Source: Theropithecus gelada
Lineage: Eukaryota > Chordata > Mammalia > Primates > Cercopithecidae
NCBI RefSeq assembly: GCF_003255815.1
Contig: NC_037682.1
Coordinates: 3,128,839 to 3,192,838 of the forward strand
DNA: 64,000 nt
Direction: 5' to 3'
The position numbers and the translations under genes were made by a program. The notes beneath the pieces were generated by a model that saw only the letters and a program-made list of their open reading frames with translations, was not told the DNA's origin and did no database searches. Of this stretch, positions 32,122 to 44,560 are shown in pieces; the stretch's first letter is position 1; every line of letters begins with the position of its first letter.

Positions 32122-32155
<34 letters not shown>
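32092..32155. repeat. 64-bp alternating pyrimidine-purine tract (CA/CG)n
   Basis: Every step alternates pyrimidine and purine, with an internal (CG)n block flanked by (CA)n. The tract lies about 1.06 kb upstream of the estimated CDKN1C start. This composition favours left-handed Z-DNA. Confidence 0.95.
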
Positions 32156-34060
32156 GTGCTTCACCCCAGCCAGGCCAGACCAAGAGAGACCATTATTTCC
32201 CGCTGCCTCCCTTTTGACCCACTTACCATGAGGCAGGAAGCCCCCTCCTGAAACCGGGAGCCTCCCAGGTCGGGAGGGGGACTGTCAGACACCTGTTGGA
32301 GGGTCCAGCAGCCCATGAGCTCTAAGCCCCTATCTCAGGTGAGCCTGTGAGCCAACCAGAGAGACATCTGGGAGGGAGGGAAGGTGAGGTCCCCTGAACC
32401 CCAACCAGCCTTCCTCTGAGTCCCAAGACACCCCCACCTCCATGAAATGCTGTGACATCGTGCAGATGCAGCTGGGGGAGCAGGGCTCGTCTTCTGGGTC
32501 TTGGGGAAGAGAGATCTGAAGTGAGGGGGGCGAACTGGACAGGACAGGGTGTTAACCCAGGAGAGGGGCCAGAGCCACTCTTGGCTCTTGGCAGAACCAA
32601 ACGCGACAATTTATGTTAATGTCATATTCTTCTCTGCGCACAATTTACAAATTTCCTGCAACAAGCACAGATGTCACAATTTTCATCTTAGGAAAACAAA
32701 GAGAAGCTGAAGAAGGCTCCCCAGGCCTTGCGAACCCATCAAGCAGGGCTCATATCAACTGGCCTGGGGGCAGAAAGAGGCAGAGTCTAGTCTGCTTCGT
32801 GCCCCTGTGCCACCACCTCCCCAGAGACTAGGAGCAAAGGGCCAGAGTGGGTAGTGACCTAGTGGCGCCTGGATACCTACACTCCAACCATCAGGACTAA
32901 TTGGCCCTGGTGACACCCCTCAGAGGGTGTAGCTACCATCATCCTGTGTTAGAGAAAATCAGCAGAGACTCCGCGTCAGCCGCGGAGGCCGCACAGCTGG
33001 AAGGAAGCAGGCTCGGAACTCCCAAGCTGCCTGGCTTTCTGGTTTGGTTTCCACTTAGGTTTCCTACTTTTATTTTTCCACTTTACCAGCTTAATTACAG
33101 AGTCAAACCCAGTGCTGTGGGGACTCCTCTGTCTTGGCTTCATTAGAAGGCGAGAGGTGACCTGCTCTAAGTCTGTCACTCTGAATTTGATCAAGGATGG
33201 TACCTAGTAGCTTATTAAACCTGCACATCCCAGGAGCAGGACTGCATCCCCCCAGCCCGAGCCAGGGACACACCTGGAGGAAGGCACCCCAGGAGCTGGG
33301 GGCTGGGAGTTCCAGGCTCTGAGAGGAGGCCCAATGGGCCCAGAAGCAAGCAAACATCTGTCTGGGTGACAATCAGGCTCTATTTTTGTAATTAAAAATG
33401 TATCCAAAGGGAAAAAAGAAACAAAAGGAACAATATTTGTACTCTGTGTTGCTGCAGAGAGCAGAACTGCGGAGGGGGTGCTGGTTCCAAGGGGTGGGCT
33501 GGGCTGTGCTAGTGCCCCAAATCCTGCAAGCGCAGGAGTAGGGGGGGCCTCTGAGGGGGGTCGTGAGTTCCGGACCCTTGTGTGCATGTTCACGTCCTGT
33601 CATTCTTGCCCCCAGCGGAGAGAGCAGCAGAGGAAAGGCAGTACATCCACCAGCCTTTGCATTCTCCTCGGAGCACACAGACATTTTCCTGCTATCTTGC
33701 ACACAAGTGGGCCGCGGGACTCGTTTTGGCCGGGAACGTTGTCAGGAACTCTGTACACCACTTCCAGGCGGTCACGTCCAAGCAGCCCAGGCAGTCAGTC
33801 CTTCTGCGCCCTCTGCTGGCCAGATGGAGGCTCCAGACCCGGCGGGGCCATCAGGAGAGAACAACCGAGTGCCCTCTGCACACTGCATTGCCTGTGTTGG
33901 GCACAAAGAATGAACTTTTATTGCATCTTAACCCACTAGAAATGTAGGCTTGTCCATCACAGTGGGGTGTTACATACCCTAATATGTAGGGAAGGCATAG
34001 GTAGATTTCAGTTGGCCTTTTACAGATAAGGAAACCAAGGCTTGAGAAGATTCAAACCTT
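32156..34060. other. Intergenic, no gene seen; CTCF-like motif at 33.8 kb
   Basis: Mostly unique sequence. AT-rich conserved-looking pieces occur near 32,600-32,700 and 33,370-33,440. A minus-strand AATAAA lies at 33,922-33,917, which could be a 3' end for the antisense gene SLC22A18AS that is known here in human. That link is unproven. Confidence 0.45.
33804..33822 (-). promoter_or_regulatory. Strong CTCF-type motif
   Basis: On the minus strand the 19 bases read TGGCCAGCAGAGGGCGCAG. This agrees with the CTCF core consensus at all but one position, including CCAGCAGAGGGCGC. It lies about 2.8 kb upstream of the CDKN1C start in an imprinted domain. The motif is seen, and occupancy is inferred. 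Confidence 0.75.
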
Positions 34061-34063
34061 TCT

Positions 34064-34385
34064 GCAGCCGGGGCTCACACCTACACTCTCAATACTTTGG
34101 GAGACCAGGGCGGGTGGTTCGCTTGAGCCCAGGAGTTCCAGACTAGCCTGGGCAACATAGAGAAACCCCATCTCTACAGATATTTTAAAAATTAGCTTGG
34201 TGTGGTGGCACGTGCCTGTGGTCCCAGCTACTTGGGAGGCTGAGGTGGGAGGACTGCTTGAGCCCAGGAGGTCAAGGCTATAGTGAGCCGTGATTGTGCC
34301 ACTACCCTCCAGCCTGGATGACAGAGCGAGACGCCCTCTCAGAAAGAAGGAGAAGGAGAAGGAGACGACGAAGAAAACAACTTGC
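34064..34385 (+). repeat. Alu element (AluJ-like), plus strand, with (GGAGAA)n tail
   Basis: Runs from 'ccggggctcacacctacac' through 'gcctgggcaacatag' and 'gtggtcccagctacttggg' to 'gacagagcgagac', then a GAAGGA/GAC-type purine tail. Confidence 0.9.
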
Positions 34386-34539
34386 TGCACAAGCAGCTAA
34401 GGCAGGATTAACCTGCAGCCCTCACTGCTTTGCGTTCCTGCTAGGAAAGGCCCAGAAGCCAGAGAAGCCTAGGTCCCTATCCTGGTGGATCTTCGTGCTG
34501 GAGTCATTAAACCAGCTATTTCCCAGGGGCCACCCATGG

Positions 34540-34680
34540 GCCAGTCCTCACCACAACCTCATGGGTGGTCAGTCAATGTTGTGGGCCCACTTTACAACCG
34601 AGGAGACAGAGGCTTCCAGAGGCAAACACACTGGCCCATGAGTAGCAGAGCCGGGGTAGGCCCAGGAAGCCCTGTCCTTA
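34540..34680 (-). repeat. MIR fragment, minus strand
   Basis: 'tcaccacaacctcatggg', 'cccactttacaaccgaggag' and 'cccatgagtagcagagccggg' match the reversed MIR layout with divergence. Confidence 0.6.
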
Positions 34681-35394
34681 GCCACGTGTGCTTTCTGGCG
34701 GGTGACCTCCACTCCAGTGCCTCCCTGGCTGCCTGAGGCCTCCTCTTCCCGGGTGTGGCAGCTGTACAGCTGCCTTGTCGGCATGTTCATGGCCTCATCA
34801 GGAATGTGTGCTGCAGGTGGCTTCACAGGGCTAAGAATGCCTGTCCTAGGTCAGGCCCAATCCCTACCCAGAGCCCCAGGGAACCCAAATTCTGGGACAC
34901 AGGACACCCGGCCAGTGGGCCAATAGCCCCTATCAGGAAGTGACCAAGGACAGGCCGGGAGCTTTTCTCTTCCCTCTGACCCATGGTGAAACCTGCCTCG
35001 GGCCTGTTCCCTGGGTTCTGAGGCCCTGAGCTATCTGTCTTCAAACAAACGAAGGCCTCAAAGAATGTTCTATTGAGCCATGGGCCCCATATCATCCATC
35101 AATCACAGAGGGCTGGAGAATGCAGGCACAGGGTCAAGGTGGGTGGAAGGTGAGGGCTGGACACCACCTGAATCTGTGCTGATCCAGGGCCCACTAGAGT
35201 CTCCGGGTACCCGGAGCCTGCCCTCAGCAGCACCACCCTCCCGCAGCACCCCAGGGATCCTGCAAGAGGTGTCTGTGCCCTTCCCGGCTGCCTCCCCAGC
35301 TGCTCTCCAGCTGGTGCCCTTTGGAGAGGGATATGATAAACAATGACAACACTCGCTGGCTTCATCTTGTTCCTGCTCAGGGCCCTGCCCTAAC

Positions 35395-35560
35395 CCAGGG
35401 TTAAGCTCATTGCCTCATTTAATCCTTCCGAGACCCCTGAGAGGGAGGTGTGCTCATGCCCATTTTGCAAGGGACGGGACTCAGGCTCCCAGAGGTTAAG
35501 CCACCTGCCTGAGATCGCTGAGACTTGAGGTTGGCTCTGCCTTTCACCCAGCCTGAGCCC
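35395..35560 (-). repeat. MIR fragment, minus strand
   Basis: 'cattgcctcatttaatcc', 'gcccattttgcaaggga' and 'cccagaggttaagccacctgcc' are reversed MIR core sequences. Confidence 0.7.
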
Positions 35561-36954
35561 CTCCATAGGACTTCTGTGCGGGAACAAGAAAGCAGGAACG
35601 GAAAGAAGTCAAGGGCCCTGGGAATCTCCCCTGACATCCCCCACCCCAAGCACTAGAGCCAGGGCTGGGCATCTGTGCAGGGTATAACCCTGCCCAGGGA
35701 TGCCTGACTCTGGAAAGGCCACCCCTTTGGCCTCAAACCACATCACCCAGCAGTAGGTCCTCAGACCAGCCCTGGACAGGAGCTTGACTGGCTCTGCCCC
35801 CAAAGGCCGGAGAGACCCCTGCCCCCGCTGAACCTCCACCTTCCCATCCATTAGATGGGGTGGGGAGTCATCCAGCCCAGAGGCCCCAGGGGCATGGGGA
35901 GTGACAGATTAACCCAAGGCCCCCCCTCCCGCAACAGGCAGCTCAGCACAAACTTGGCGGGGGGCCATGCTGGGCCAGAAGAGCTCCCCCGCACCAGTTT
36001 CCCGCGCAAGGCTCACCCCGCCCCCCAGGACAGGCTGTTCTTGGAGCGGCTGCCAGGCACGTCCTCCGCAGGTGCCGGCCTCCCTCCAGTGACGCGGCCA
36101 CATGCGGCACAAGCTCAGATTACAGGGACGGCCTTGTGCTGGGGGTTCGGCCGGGGGTCCTCACTCCCCAGGAACCGATGGGCGGAGCTGGGCAGGCCCT
36201 GAGGGGAGGCACAGTGGGAACAGGGAACAGTCACCCCTGCTCCAGAACAGGTCCAGGGGCTGCTTCCCTTGGGGTTTGGAAGAGAGGGACCCCACTGATC
36301 CCAGCCTGCCTGAGACTTTGCTGGTTTCGGCACTGAATGTCCCAGGAAAGCGAGGGCCACTGGTCATCCTGGGCTCCACACGGCTCCTTTCTGGGCTAGG
36401 AAGGGAGCTTCCGGGCTAGGAAGCAGGTACCGAGGAGGAGCTCAAGGACACGTGGGGACCTATGTCAGACACCCCTGCAGCCAGCTCTGAGCTCACCAGG
36501 CCTTTCCTCCTCTCCCTGCCAACCCACAGGACACAGACACAGGGTCCCAGGCCCAGTGGCTCACTTCATCAGGGAAACAGCAGGACAAACAAATGTGGTG
36601 TGAGCAGGTCTCCCTTCCCACCAACCCCCCTGACTCTGCTGGAGCTGGGGGAGACCCCTGTGACCAGCATGCCCTGCGCACAGGTTACACCAGGGCCCCA
36701 AGGCCTCTCCAAGCCACTCCCTCCCACCCTGCTTTCCACACCCAAGCCACAGTGTTCAGAGAAGCTCAGGGCCTATTCGAAATGCCAGAGAGTGGGGATG
36801 CCTCCAGACGGGTGGCATGAGGGCCCCCAGATGCACCCCACCACGCCCTCCTTCATGCAGGAGGACAGGCCTGCAGTTACTGAGGAAGCCCCACCCATAC
36901 TGGGCCCTTGGGGGTGAAGGGGCTTCCCAGGCCTTGAGGGAGACTTGATTTTAG

Positions 36955-37085
36955 ATGTCAGTCAAAAGCGCCTGCTACATGGCGTGACCTCTCTGAATCC
37001 TGTTACTTTCCTGTGCAGGAAACTGAGGCCCAGAGAGATGGAGTGACTGGCCCAGGGTACCCCAGTAAGTCAGACAATGAAGCCA
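36955..37085 (-). repeat. MIR fragment, minus strand
   Basis: 'tgtgcaggaaactgaggcccagagagatggagtgactggccc' resembles a reversed MIR core. Confidence 0.55.
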
Positions 37086-38344
37086 CCTCCTGCCCTGGGC
37101 TGGTGTCCCGCCCCACTGACCTCCAGGGTCAGAAAAGGAGGGGAGCCCCCATCACTTCACTCCTTCCTTCTTTCCTTCCTTCCTTCCTCCCTCCCTCCCA
37201 TTTTCCACCTCCTCCTGGCCGAGTTTTGAAGCCAGGGCAGTCGGCCAGACCCAGCGCAGAGGCCAGGAGGTGACGGCAGGCCTGCCCTGGCCGCCTCCCA
37301 GGTGGCTGCGCCCCACAGGCGAGGGCTGCTCAGAGTAGATACTCGACCGGGAGGTTGCCTGTGCCCCTTTCCCCAGCCACAGGGGCAGCCACTGGAACCT
37401 GGCAGCCTCAGGGCTGAAGCTGGGCGCCTGCTGCCCCCTGGCGTCCTGAAACGGCACAGCCACCAGGACCCCCACCCACCTCATTCATGCCTCACACCTG
37501 GGGGTGACTTGGGCCAGGGCCTTGCTCTCTGACCCCGAGTCCCCTCAAGTCTAAGATGGGGGCTCTACCCAGTGTGGCTCCCCAGGCTGCAGTGGGCAGG
37601 AACGCATTTTTCACAAAACCCTAACCCATCAGATCTGGGGGTGGGGCGGTCTCAGTGGCACCTCAGTGGGAAACAGCACGTGGACCTCGCCCGTCTCTAG
37701 GGAGTGGGGGAGGGGAGACAAAGAGCCCGCTCTGCGGAGAGGTGGGTACCCGCCCTGCCACCCCTCCCCCGTTTCCTCTCTGCTCCCTCTGCCCCTCCTC
37801 CCCTCCCTCCTCCTTCCTTCCCTCCTCATCCCCAGCTCCTCCTCTTCCTCTTCCTGCCCTGTCCCCCCGCAGGCCCGGCCGGCAGCCCGGCGCCCTCTGC
37901 CTTCGTTCCCGCCACTGGCGCTGCTTCCCGGAGCCCCTAGGTGACAGCCAGCCCCCAAGGCAGCAGCCTGTCTGTCGGGCCTGCACCTGCCCACTGCGTG
38001 GTCACTACCTGGGCACGTATGGACACTCACACCCTTCAGTCCTGAGCACAACTGCGCTCTGGCTGCTTCAGAACAACAAGGAATCATAGTCCCGCTTCTG
38101 GCTGGGAGCTGGGGGCCAGCAATCAGGGCAGCTGGGGAAGTGGTTAACGAGGTGGCAGCACACAGGCTGGGCTCAGAGAGTGAGCAGAGATGGGCCTAGG
38201 GGAGGAGGCTGGAGAGGGTTGCAGGGCTTAGGGCTGCAGCTCAGGAACTGGCTTCACCTTGGAGGCTATCAGACCTGCTCCTCAGCATTGGCCCAGCAAG
38301 GGGAACAGCATGGGGAACAGGGGACAGGCACTGCCTGGCCAGCA

Positions 38345-38492
38345 GCAAACATGTAGGCTGTGGAGTCGGGCAGAGCATCTGCCTCGTACTAGCTGTGTGT
38401 CCTTGGGCAAGTTGCTTAACCTCTCTGTGCCTCTTCTTGCTCATCTGTAAAGTTTCTGATGAGGCTTACAGGGCAAGTCAGTATGTGCCTGG
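38345..38492 (+). repeat. MIR element, plus strand
   Basis: 'tactagctgtgtgtccttgggcaagttgcttaacctctctgtgcctc' is a very well preserved MIR core, followed by 'tcatctgtaaag' and 'atgtgcctggcaca'. Confidence 0.85.
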
Positions 38493-38716
38493 CACAGCGG
38501 CCTTCTTCTTGAGGACACCACTGCCCTCACCATCACCAGCGTCTCCCTCCAACCTAGAGGGGCAGGCAGGGCAGAGACCTGCCACTGGCCACACCTCCAG
38601 CTGTGATGCAATGAAAACTGGACATTCACTCTATACCCAAGGATGTGGGCTCCGGGGAGGAAAGGCACCTACACCCCCTTCACGTAAACAGGCAGGCAGG
38701 GTGAAACAGGTCTGGT

Positions 38717-39008
38717 TTGTTTGTTTATTTTTGAGATGGAGTCTCGCCCTGTTGCCCAGGCTGGAGTGCAGTGGCTCGATCTTGGCTCACTGCAATTTCT
38801 GCCTCCCAGGTTCAAGCAATTCTGCCTCAGCCTCCCAAGTAGCTGGGATTACAGATGCCCAACACCACACCTGGCTAATTTTTGTATTTTTAGTAGAGCC
38901 GGGGTTTCACTATTTTGGCCAGGCTGGTCTCAAACTCCTGACCTCATGATCCACCTGCCTCAGCCTCCCAAAGTGCTGGGATTACAGGCATGAGCCACTG
39001 CGCCCAGC
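38717..39008 (-). repeat. Alu element (AluS-like), minus strand
   Basis: Reversed Alu from 'tgtttatttttgagatggag' to 'gagccactgcgcccagcc'. Confidence 0.93.
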
Positions 39009-39234
39009 CTAGGATGAAATGTTATCTAAATGACGAGCAGTTTGGGCAGTGAACCCCACCTTTGTCAGCGTTCAGGACAGTCCATGGGATTCAGGTCACT
39101 ATGACTCTGATGCATCAGTCTTCACGCCAGCCCTGAGTGAGCACTGAGGCACACATGATGCCCAGCGCCCAGCAGTGGCCCCATCCCCTAGCTGCTGGTC
39201 AGTACCAGCTGCCACTGCAGCACACCCTCTCTGC

Positions 39235-39360
39235 CAGGCAGCCTCATGCTATGCACTTTATGTGCAAATGATCTTGTCTGATCTTCACAACATCCTGTGA
39301 GGCAGGGATTAACGTTGTCCCCATTTCACAGATGGGGAAACTGAGGCTCAAGAGTTCCAG
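39235..39360 (-). repeat. MIR element, minus strand
   Basis: 'tatgcactttatgtgcaaatgatc', 'cacaacatcctgtgaggcaggg' and 'cccatttcacagatggggaaactgaggc' follow the reversed MIR order. Confidence 0.75.
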
Positions 39361-39640
39361 ACCCATGCAAGGCCTGGTCGATGGTGAAGATGCCAGCCTG
39401 CTGGGGCTGGCTGCAGAGTGCATGTATAAGTGCTGGGCCCTGTCATGAGCACGGGCCCCTGGCACGCATGCTGACTGCTGGGGATTTTAAGATTGGGGCC
39501 CCCTGCTGAGCCCGATCTACAACTGCCCCCTTCCCTGGGTGCTCCAGGTTTCAATTTGAAGCAGTTAGTGAATTGAGCTCATGTGGGGTCTTATGTGTAT
39601 TTGTATTTGCTTTTGGGTTTTTGGGGTTTTTTTGCGGGGA
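39361..39640. other. Intergenic, no gene seen
   Basis: Short unique stretch between MIR and Alu. Nothing was recognised. Confidence 0.4.
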
Positions 39641-39644
39641 GGGT

Positions 39645-39930
39645 TGGAGTTTTATTGAGACAGACTCTTGCCCAGGCCAGAGTGGAGTGATACAATCTCG
39701 GCTCACTGCAGCCTCCGCCTCCCGGGTTCACGATTCTCATGCCTCAGCCTCTCAAGTAGCTGGGATGACAGGCATGCACCACCACACCCAGCCAATTTTT
39801 TGTATTTTTAGTAGAGACGGGGTTTTGCCTTGTTGGCTAGGCTGGTCTCAAACTCCTGGCCTCAAGTGATCTGCCAGCCTCAGCCTCCCAAAGTGCTGGG
39901 ATTACAAGTGTGAGCCACCTCGCAGGGCCC
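39645..39930 (-). repeat. Alu element (AluS-like), minus strand
   Basis: From 'tttattgagacagactcttgccc' through 'cactgcagcctccgcctccc' to 'gagccacctcgcagggcc'. It is slightly shortened near its reversed 3' end. Confidence 0.91.
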
Positions 39931-40778
39931 TGTATTTGGATATTAGCCATGGCAGCCCGGCAGATGCTACTGAGGGTGTCTGGGCACCTGGACCAGGGCC
40001 TGGTGGCCTGAGCAGCGCCACCTCCTCAAATGTCAAATTGAGGCCTGGACTAGGGGTGTCTGATTTATGGCCTCACCTGTCTGTCTGTCCATTCAGCATT
40101 ATCTCCCTGGGACCTCAGGGGCGACTGTGCCTTCAGGGGCTTCTGGGTGGGCAGGTAGAAGCAGAAATAAGTATACAAGGCAGGCCAGTGCCCAGGTTAC
40201 ATGATGAAGGAGGGATGGGGGATTTTCAGGGCAATGACTTGTGCCAAGACCCAAGAATGGAAAGGAAGGGACGTACAGGCAAGGGGACCATTCCAGGCAG
40301 GGCACAAAGGCACAGAGCCACCCAAAGATGAGTGCAGGGCAGGCAATGCTTGAAGCTGGAGCTCTCTATCTCTCATGCTTCTTTGGTTTGCAAAATGTGG
40401 TGTGATCCAGTGGGGGCTGAGGGGCCAGGGCTCCGGGGCTGGCAGCCCCGGAAGCAGAGCAGTCACCAGAGGTCCAGGGTGAGAACCACCAGAGTTTTAG
40501 AAACTCACCCAGCCAGGTCCAGGGTGCCCGGAGCAGGGAAGGGAGGCTGCTACATCTCACTGAGATGCCAGCGTGGCTGCCCCCAGTGGAAACCAAATAG
40601 CCAGGTTCCCTGAAGCTGCCAGCAAGTCTAGGGGCAGGGAGGACAGGTGAGAGCTGAGGGCCCCCAAGGGTCAGAAGTAATTGCATGGGTTTTGTGACTT
40701 CTCGTCTTGCTTCTTGGAAATCTTTCCTGCTTCTTTCTGGATTACCCTACTGAATTCTGAAGATTCTAAAAGACCTGG
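39931..40778. other. Intergenic, no gene seen
   Basis: Unique sequence without exons or known repeats that I can name. Confidence 0.45.
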
Positions 40779-40780
40779 AG

Positions 40781-41068
40781 GCTGGGCACCATGGCTCATG
40801 CCTGTAATTCCAGTGGGAGGATCGCTTGAGGCCAGAAGTTCAAGACCAGCCCAGGCAACATAGCAAGATCTTGTCTCTATTAAAAAAAAATTTTTTTTAA
40901 TTAGCTGGGTGTGGTGGTATTCATACACAGTCCCAGCTACTAGGAACACTGAGGCAGGGGGATCACTTGAACCCAGGAGTTCAAGGTGGTGGTGAGCTGT
41001 GATCACACCACTGCACTCCAGCCTGGGTGACAGGGCAAGACCTTGTCTTATAAAAAGTAAAATAAAGA
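40781..41068 (+). repeat. Alu element, plus strand, internally shortened
   Basis: From 'ggctgggcaccatggctcatg' to 'gggtgacagggcaagaccttgtc' and an A-rich tail. Part of the 'cactttgggaggc' region is missing. Confidence 0.9.
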
Positions 41069-44000
41069 GATCCTGGATATGGGTTAGATGGTGAGAGCTT
41101 GGGGCTGTCCTTTGTTCCTGGGGGACAAGGGACTGGGACCAAAGGAGGCTGAGGTCGAGGGAGACGTGAGTACCTAAGAGATGGGCAGTAGCTAAGCTCC
41201 AGGCCCTCAGGCAGGTGCCTGTCGGGGGACAGAGGCACTGGTGGCCATGCCACCCATCCTACCTGAGTTTCCCAGTTCTGGCTGGTGAGCAGGTGTGAGG
41301 CTGCTCTCTCAGGACCCCATTCTAAGGCACATCTCTTCCTGATTCCACGATGCCCTTGACATGCGCATACACGCTCACATGCACACGTACACATGCACAC
41401 ACACCCCACCACGGCCCTTGCCAGGTTGGGACCACCAGCTACTGGCTCCTCCCCCTGCCTCCCTGGATGGACATCCGTCCTTTGCAGGAGCTGTTCTTCC
41501 TTCTTCCTGAGTCCTAAGGTCGGGCAAGGCATCCCTCAAGGGAGTCCGCAGGTTGGGCCCACCGCCCCGCAGTTCCCAGTTTCTATACTGTTGCCTGGCT
41601 ACCTCCCCAGCCTCCACCATTGTCCCTTCCTGCCTCCAGGTCAAGGACCGGGGAGAGTCCATCTGGCCTCCAGGGTCCCATGAGGGGAGGGTGACCCAGT
41701 TTGTCCAGAGCTGCCCCAATTTTGGCATGGGAAATCCTACATCCCAAAACTCCTCAGTCCCGAGCAAACCAGGTCTCCCCCAAGCAATGAGTGAGCTTCC
41801 TAGAGCAGGGTCCCAGCTCTTCCACCCATCTCCTCTGGTCCCTTGGCCTGTGGTATGAGAAAGGGGACGTGGGCTGCTCCAGACTATACCCTCGCTGTCC
41901 CCCAAAGGCCCCAAGGGCTCCAGTTTTCAGGACTCACACTGGATGCCACCCCCATGGGCCATCTGGGCCTTTATCTCCTTCAGCTGTGGCTGTTGGCCAG
42001 CGTGAACCCAAGTACGTGAACCACAGCCCACCACGTTGGAGCCCCCAGGTCCAGGCCCATAGTGGAGCCCAGTGAGGGGAGGGTGCTCGCCCATCCAGGA
42101 CCCCAGGCCTCTCCCCAAAGCTCATAGCAGGTTGCTGCCCTCCCTCCATTTGGACACTGGTGTCAGGGACTGGGCCCTTGGCCCTAAGCCCGTCTGGGGT
42201 CCCTAGTTCACTAGAGGCCAGTGGAGAAGCCCCTGTTGGCAGAGCCTCCTCCAGGAACGTGCTGCCCTGGCCCTAAAGGCCACAATTCCACAAACCTCTC
42301 AGGGGATGTGTCTGAGTCCAATGCCCAGCCCCGTAAGAACAAACCCTGGATGAGGTCCAGCCCCTGCCCCTCCTCCTAAAAGTCTCTGTCCAAACTCCAG
42401 TCCCAGAAGAGCATTCATAGAGTCCAGTTCTAGAAGGTTCCTCAGCACCTGACGGCTCACTTCCTCAAGTGTCATCTGCAGAGTTGGGGCCTAGCAGGTG
42501 AGAGGCAGAGTGGGCACCACCAGGCCTCCCCAGGACTATCTGGCAAGCTTAGCCCCTTTGGGCTGAGAGCTGACCCCTGGGGCCCAAGGATACCAGGTCA
42601 GGGGGTGAAGGACCTTTGACCCCAGCCCCCCAGACTCTTAACCAGACACCTCCCAGATGAAGCCGAGGCCAGGCACCCAGTGCCTACAGCAGGCTGGAGG
42701 TCCCTCATAAGACTGTGGTTCCCAGGACAACATACCAAGCCTCGGGTGCTGGGATGGAGCCCCACGGGGTATCAGACACAGATCCCACTGTGGGATCCAG
42801 GCAGCCTCCACTGACCAAGGTCTGCAACCGCACCTCACCTGGTTGAGAAGGTGTGAGGTGGGCGGGAACGGAAGTTCGGGCAGGCTGGAGTCACATCCAA
42901 CCAGGTCTCAACTCTAGTCCCGTCCCAGGCAAAACCTTGCTGGCTTTGTTGAGACAGGTCCTTAGAGAATCATAGGAGTAAGAGTAGGAAGCCTCAAGGA
43001 GAACACATTCACTTCACCCATGGAGGAATGGCGAAGGCCAGACCCCTCCCCACTCCTTCCAGATCCCCCTTCTGTCCTCTGCAGCATCACTCTTTTAAAT
43101 CTTAAAATTGTAAACAAGGTTTTCTCTCTTCATCCCACTTCCCCTCCAGCCACAGTCCCGTTTCTCAGCCCCCTTTTGGTGCAAAACCCTTCAGAAGGGT
43201 GTCCAGCCCATTCCTCCTGCTTGAATCCCGAGGGTCAGCCCCTAGGCCCATGACACTCTTGCCAAAGCCACCAGTGACTCCAGCGCTCGGCCCCAAGGAA
43301 GCTCCCAGGCCGCCACTCACCTGCCTCTCCTCTCCAGGTCTGGCTCCTTTATTTTTCCCTCCCTTTCCCTGGTCAGAGCCCCGGCCACCTCCTCCTCATG
43401 CTGGAGTCCAGCCTTAGCCCTTGGCCCCTCTCCTCTCTAGCCCCATCCACTCCTGGTCATCTCATCCAGGGTGGGAGCTCTAAGTAAGACCTCAGCATGA
43501 ATGACACCCTCATGTCCAGCTCAGACCACAGCCGCAAACTGCACACTCTGCCCTCTGTTCTGGCCCACAGGCCCCTCCCCTGGATGGACCTACAGGGTTC
43601 CCTGCCCTCATGTCGCCCCCAGCCACCCCTTCTCAGCAGCCTCGCCCTGGAGGCCCCCTCATTTGGCCCTCTCAGCCCAGGCCCCAATCAGCAGGAAGCC
43701 TGTCAGCCCTCCTTCCAGGGAGGTTCCAAACCTGCCCCTCGAATCCCCCCATGCCCCATCCAAGTCCACACCGCCTCTCATCTGGACCACGGCAGAGACC
43801 TCCTGCACTGCCCCCTCCCCTCAATCCCTCATCAGCACATCAGCCAGAGGCTCCCTGGAGAACAGAAGGGGCTCAGAACCCTGCAGCAGTGTCCACTGCA
43901 CACACAGGAAGAACTCAAGTGCCCGTAGGTGGTGAGTTACTTCCTTATGCATTGTGGTGACCTGGATTATCTGCCTCCCCGAAACCTGCACATGCACTCT

Positions 44001-44239
44001 AATAATGCAAGCTACGAACGGGTGGTCACCTTTGCCAGCTGTCATCCCAAACAGCTGGCACGGGGCATGCACACAGTAGGTGCTTAATAAGTGTGTGTTG
44101 GGTTAAGATAGGCCCAAAGCCATTTCAAATGTCCAGGCAGTGGTGTAGGCAGGGGTCAGCTCTGAAGCTGGCCTCCTCTCATTCAGGAGACCCTCAGAGG
44201 TCCCAGCCTCCAGGGTGAGGCCGTCGGAGCAACACTTCT
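41069..44239. other. Intergenic, no gene seen
   Basis: About 3.2 kb of mostly unique, C/T-rich sequence. A reversed CA-type short tract is near 41,367-41,402. A MIR/L2-like piece is near 43,985-44,105 ('cacacagtaggtgcttaataagtg'). No gene was recognised. Confidence 0.5.
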
Positions 44240-44560
44240 CAGTGCACATCTGGCTGTGTCCCTGCCAGCCCTAATAGGGCGATCCCTCTCTCTAGACTCA
44301 CTTTCTGCCCCGTCACCCCACTGTACACCCTTGGTGCCAGCCCCTTCCAGTGGCTCAGCTTCCTGAACACTCCAAGCCTGGGCTCACCTCTAAGCCATTA
44401 TCCAGGCTATTCTCCCAGCCAGGATGCCCTTCCCATACCCGACCTTTAAGACTGGCTGAGGCAGCACCTCCTCTGAGAGGCCTTCTCTCCCAAACCTGAG
44501 CCCAGATGAGATAAGGCCCTTCCTTCCTCCAGTCAGCCTGGATCCTCTCATCTGGCAGAA
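44240..44560. repeat. L2-like ancient LINE fragment
   Basis: 'caggctattctcccagccaggatgcccttcccatac' and 'gcagcacctcctctgagaggccttctctccc' are typical of diverged L2 3' regions. The orientation and sub-family were not settled. Confidence 0.5.

Larger units (their letters stand above)
34386..38344. other. Intergenic with MIR fragments, no gene seen
   Basis: About 4 kb without a recognisable gene. Reversed MIR pieces lie near 34,540-34,680, 35,395-35,560 and 36,955-37,085. A CTTCC/CTCC pyrimidine tract is at 37,160-37,200, and a longer C/T-rich stretch is at 37,775-37,865. A weak CTCF-like core lies at about 37,430. Confidence 0.5.

Noticed and set aside
37428..37446. CTCF-like core CCAGGGGGCAG on the minus strand
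   Set aside because: The left half of the consensus is missing (ACG instead of CCA), so it is much weaker than the site at 33.8 kb.
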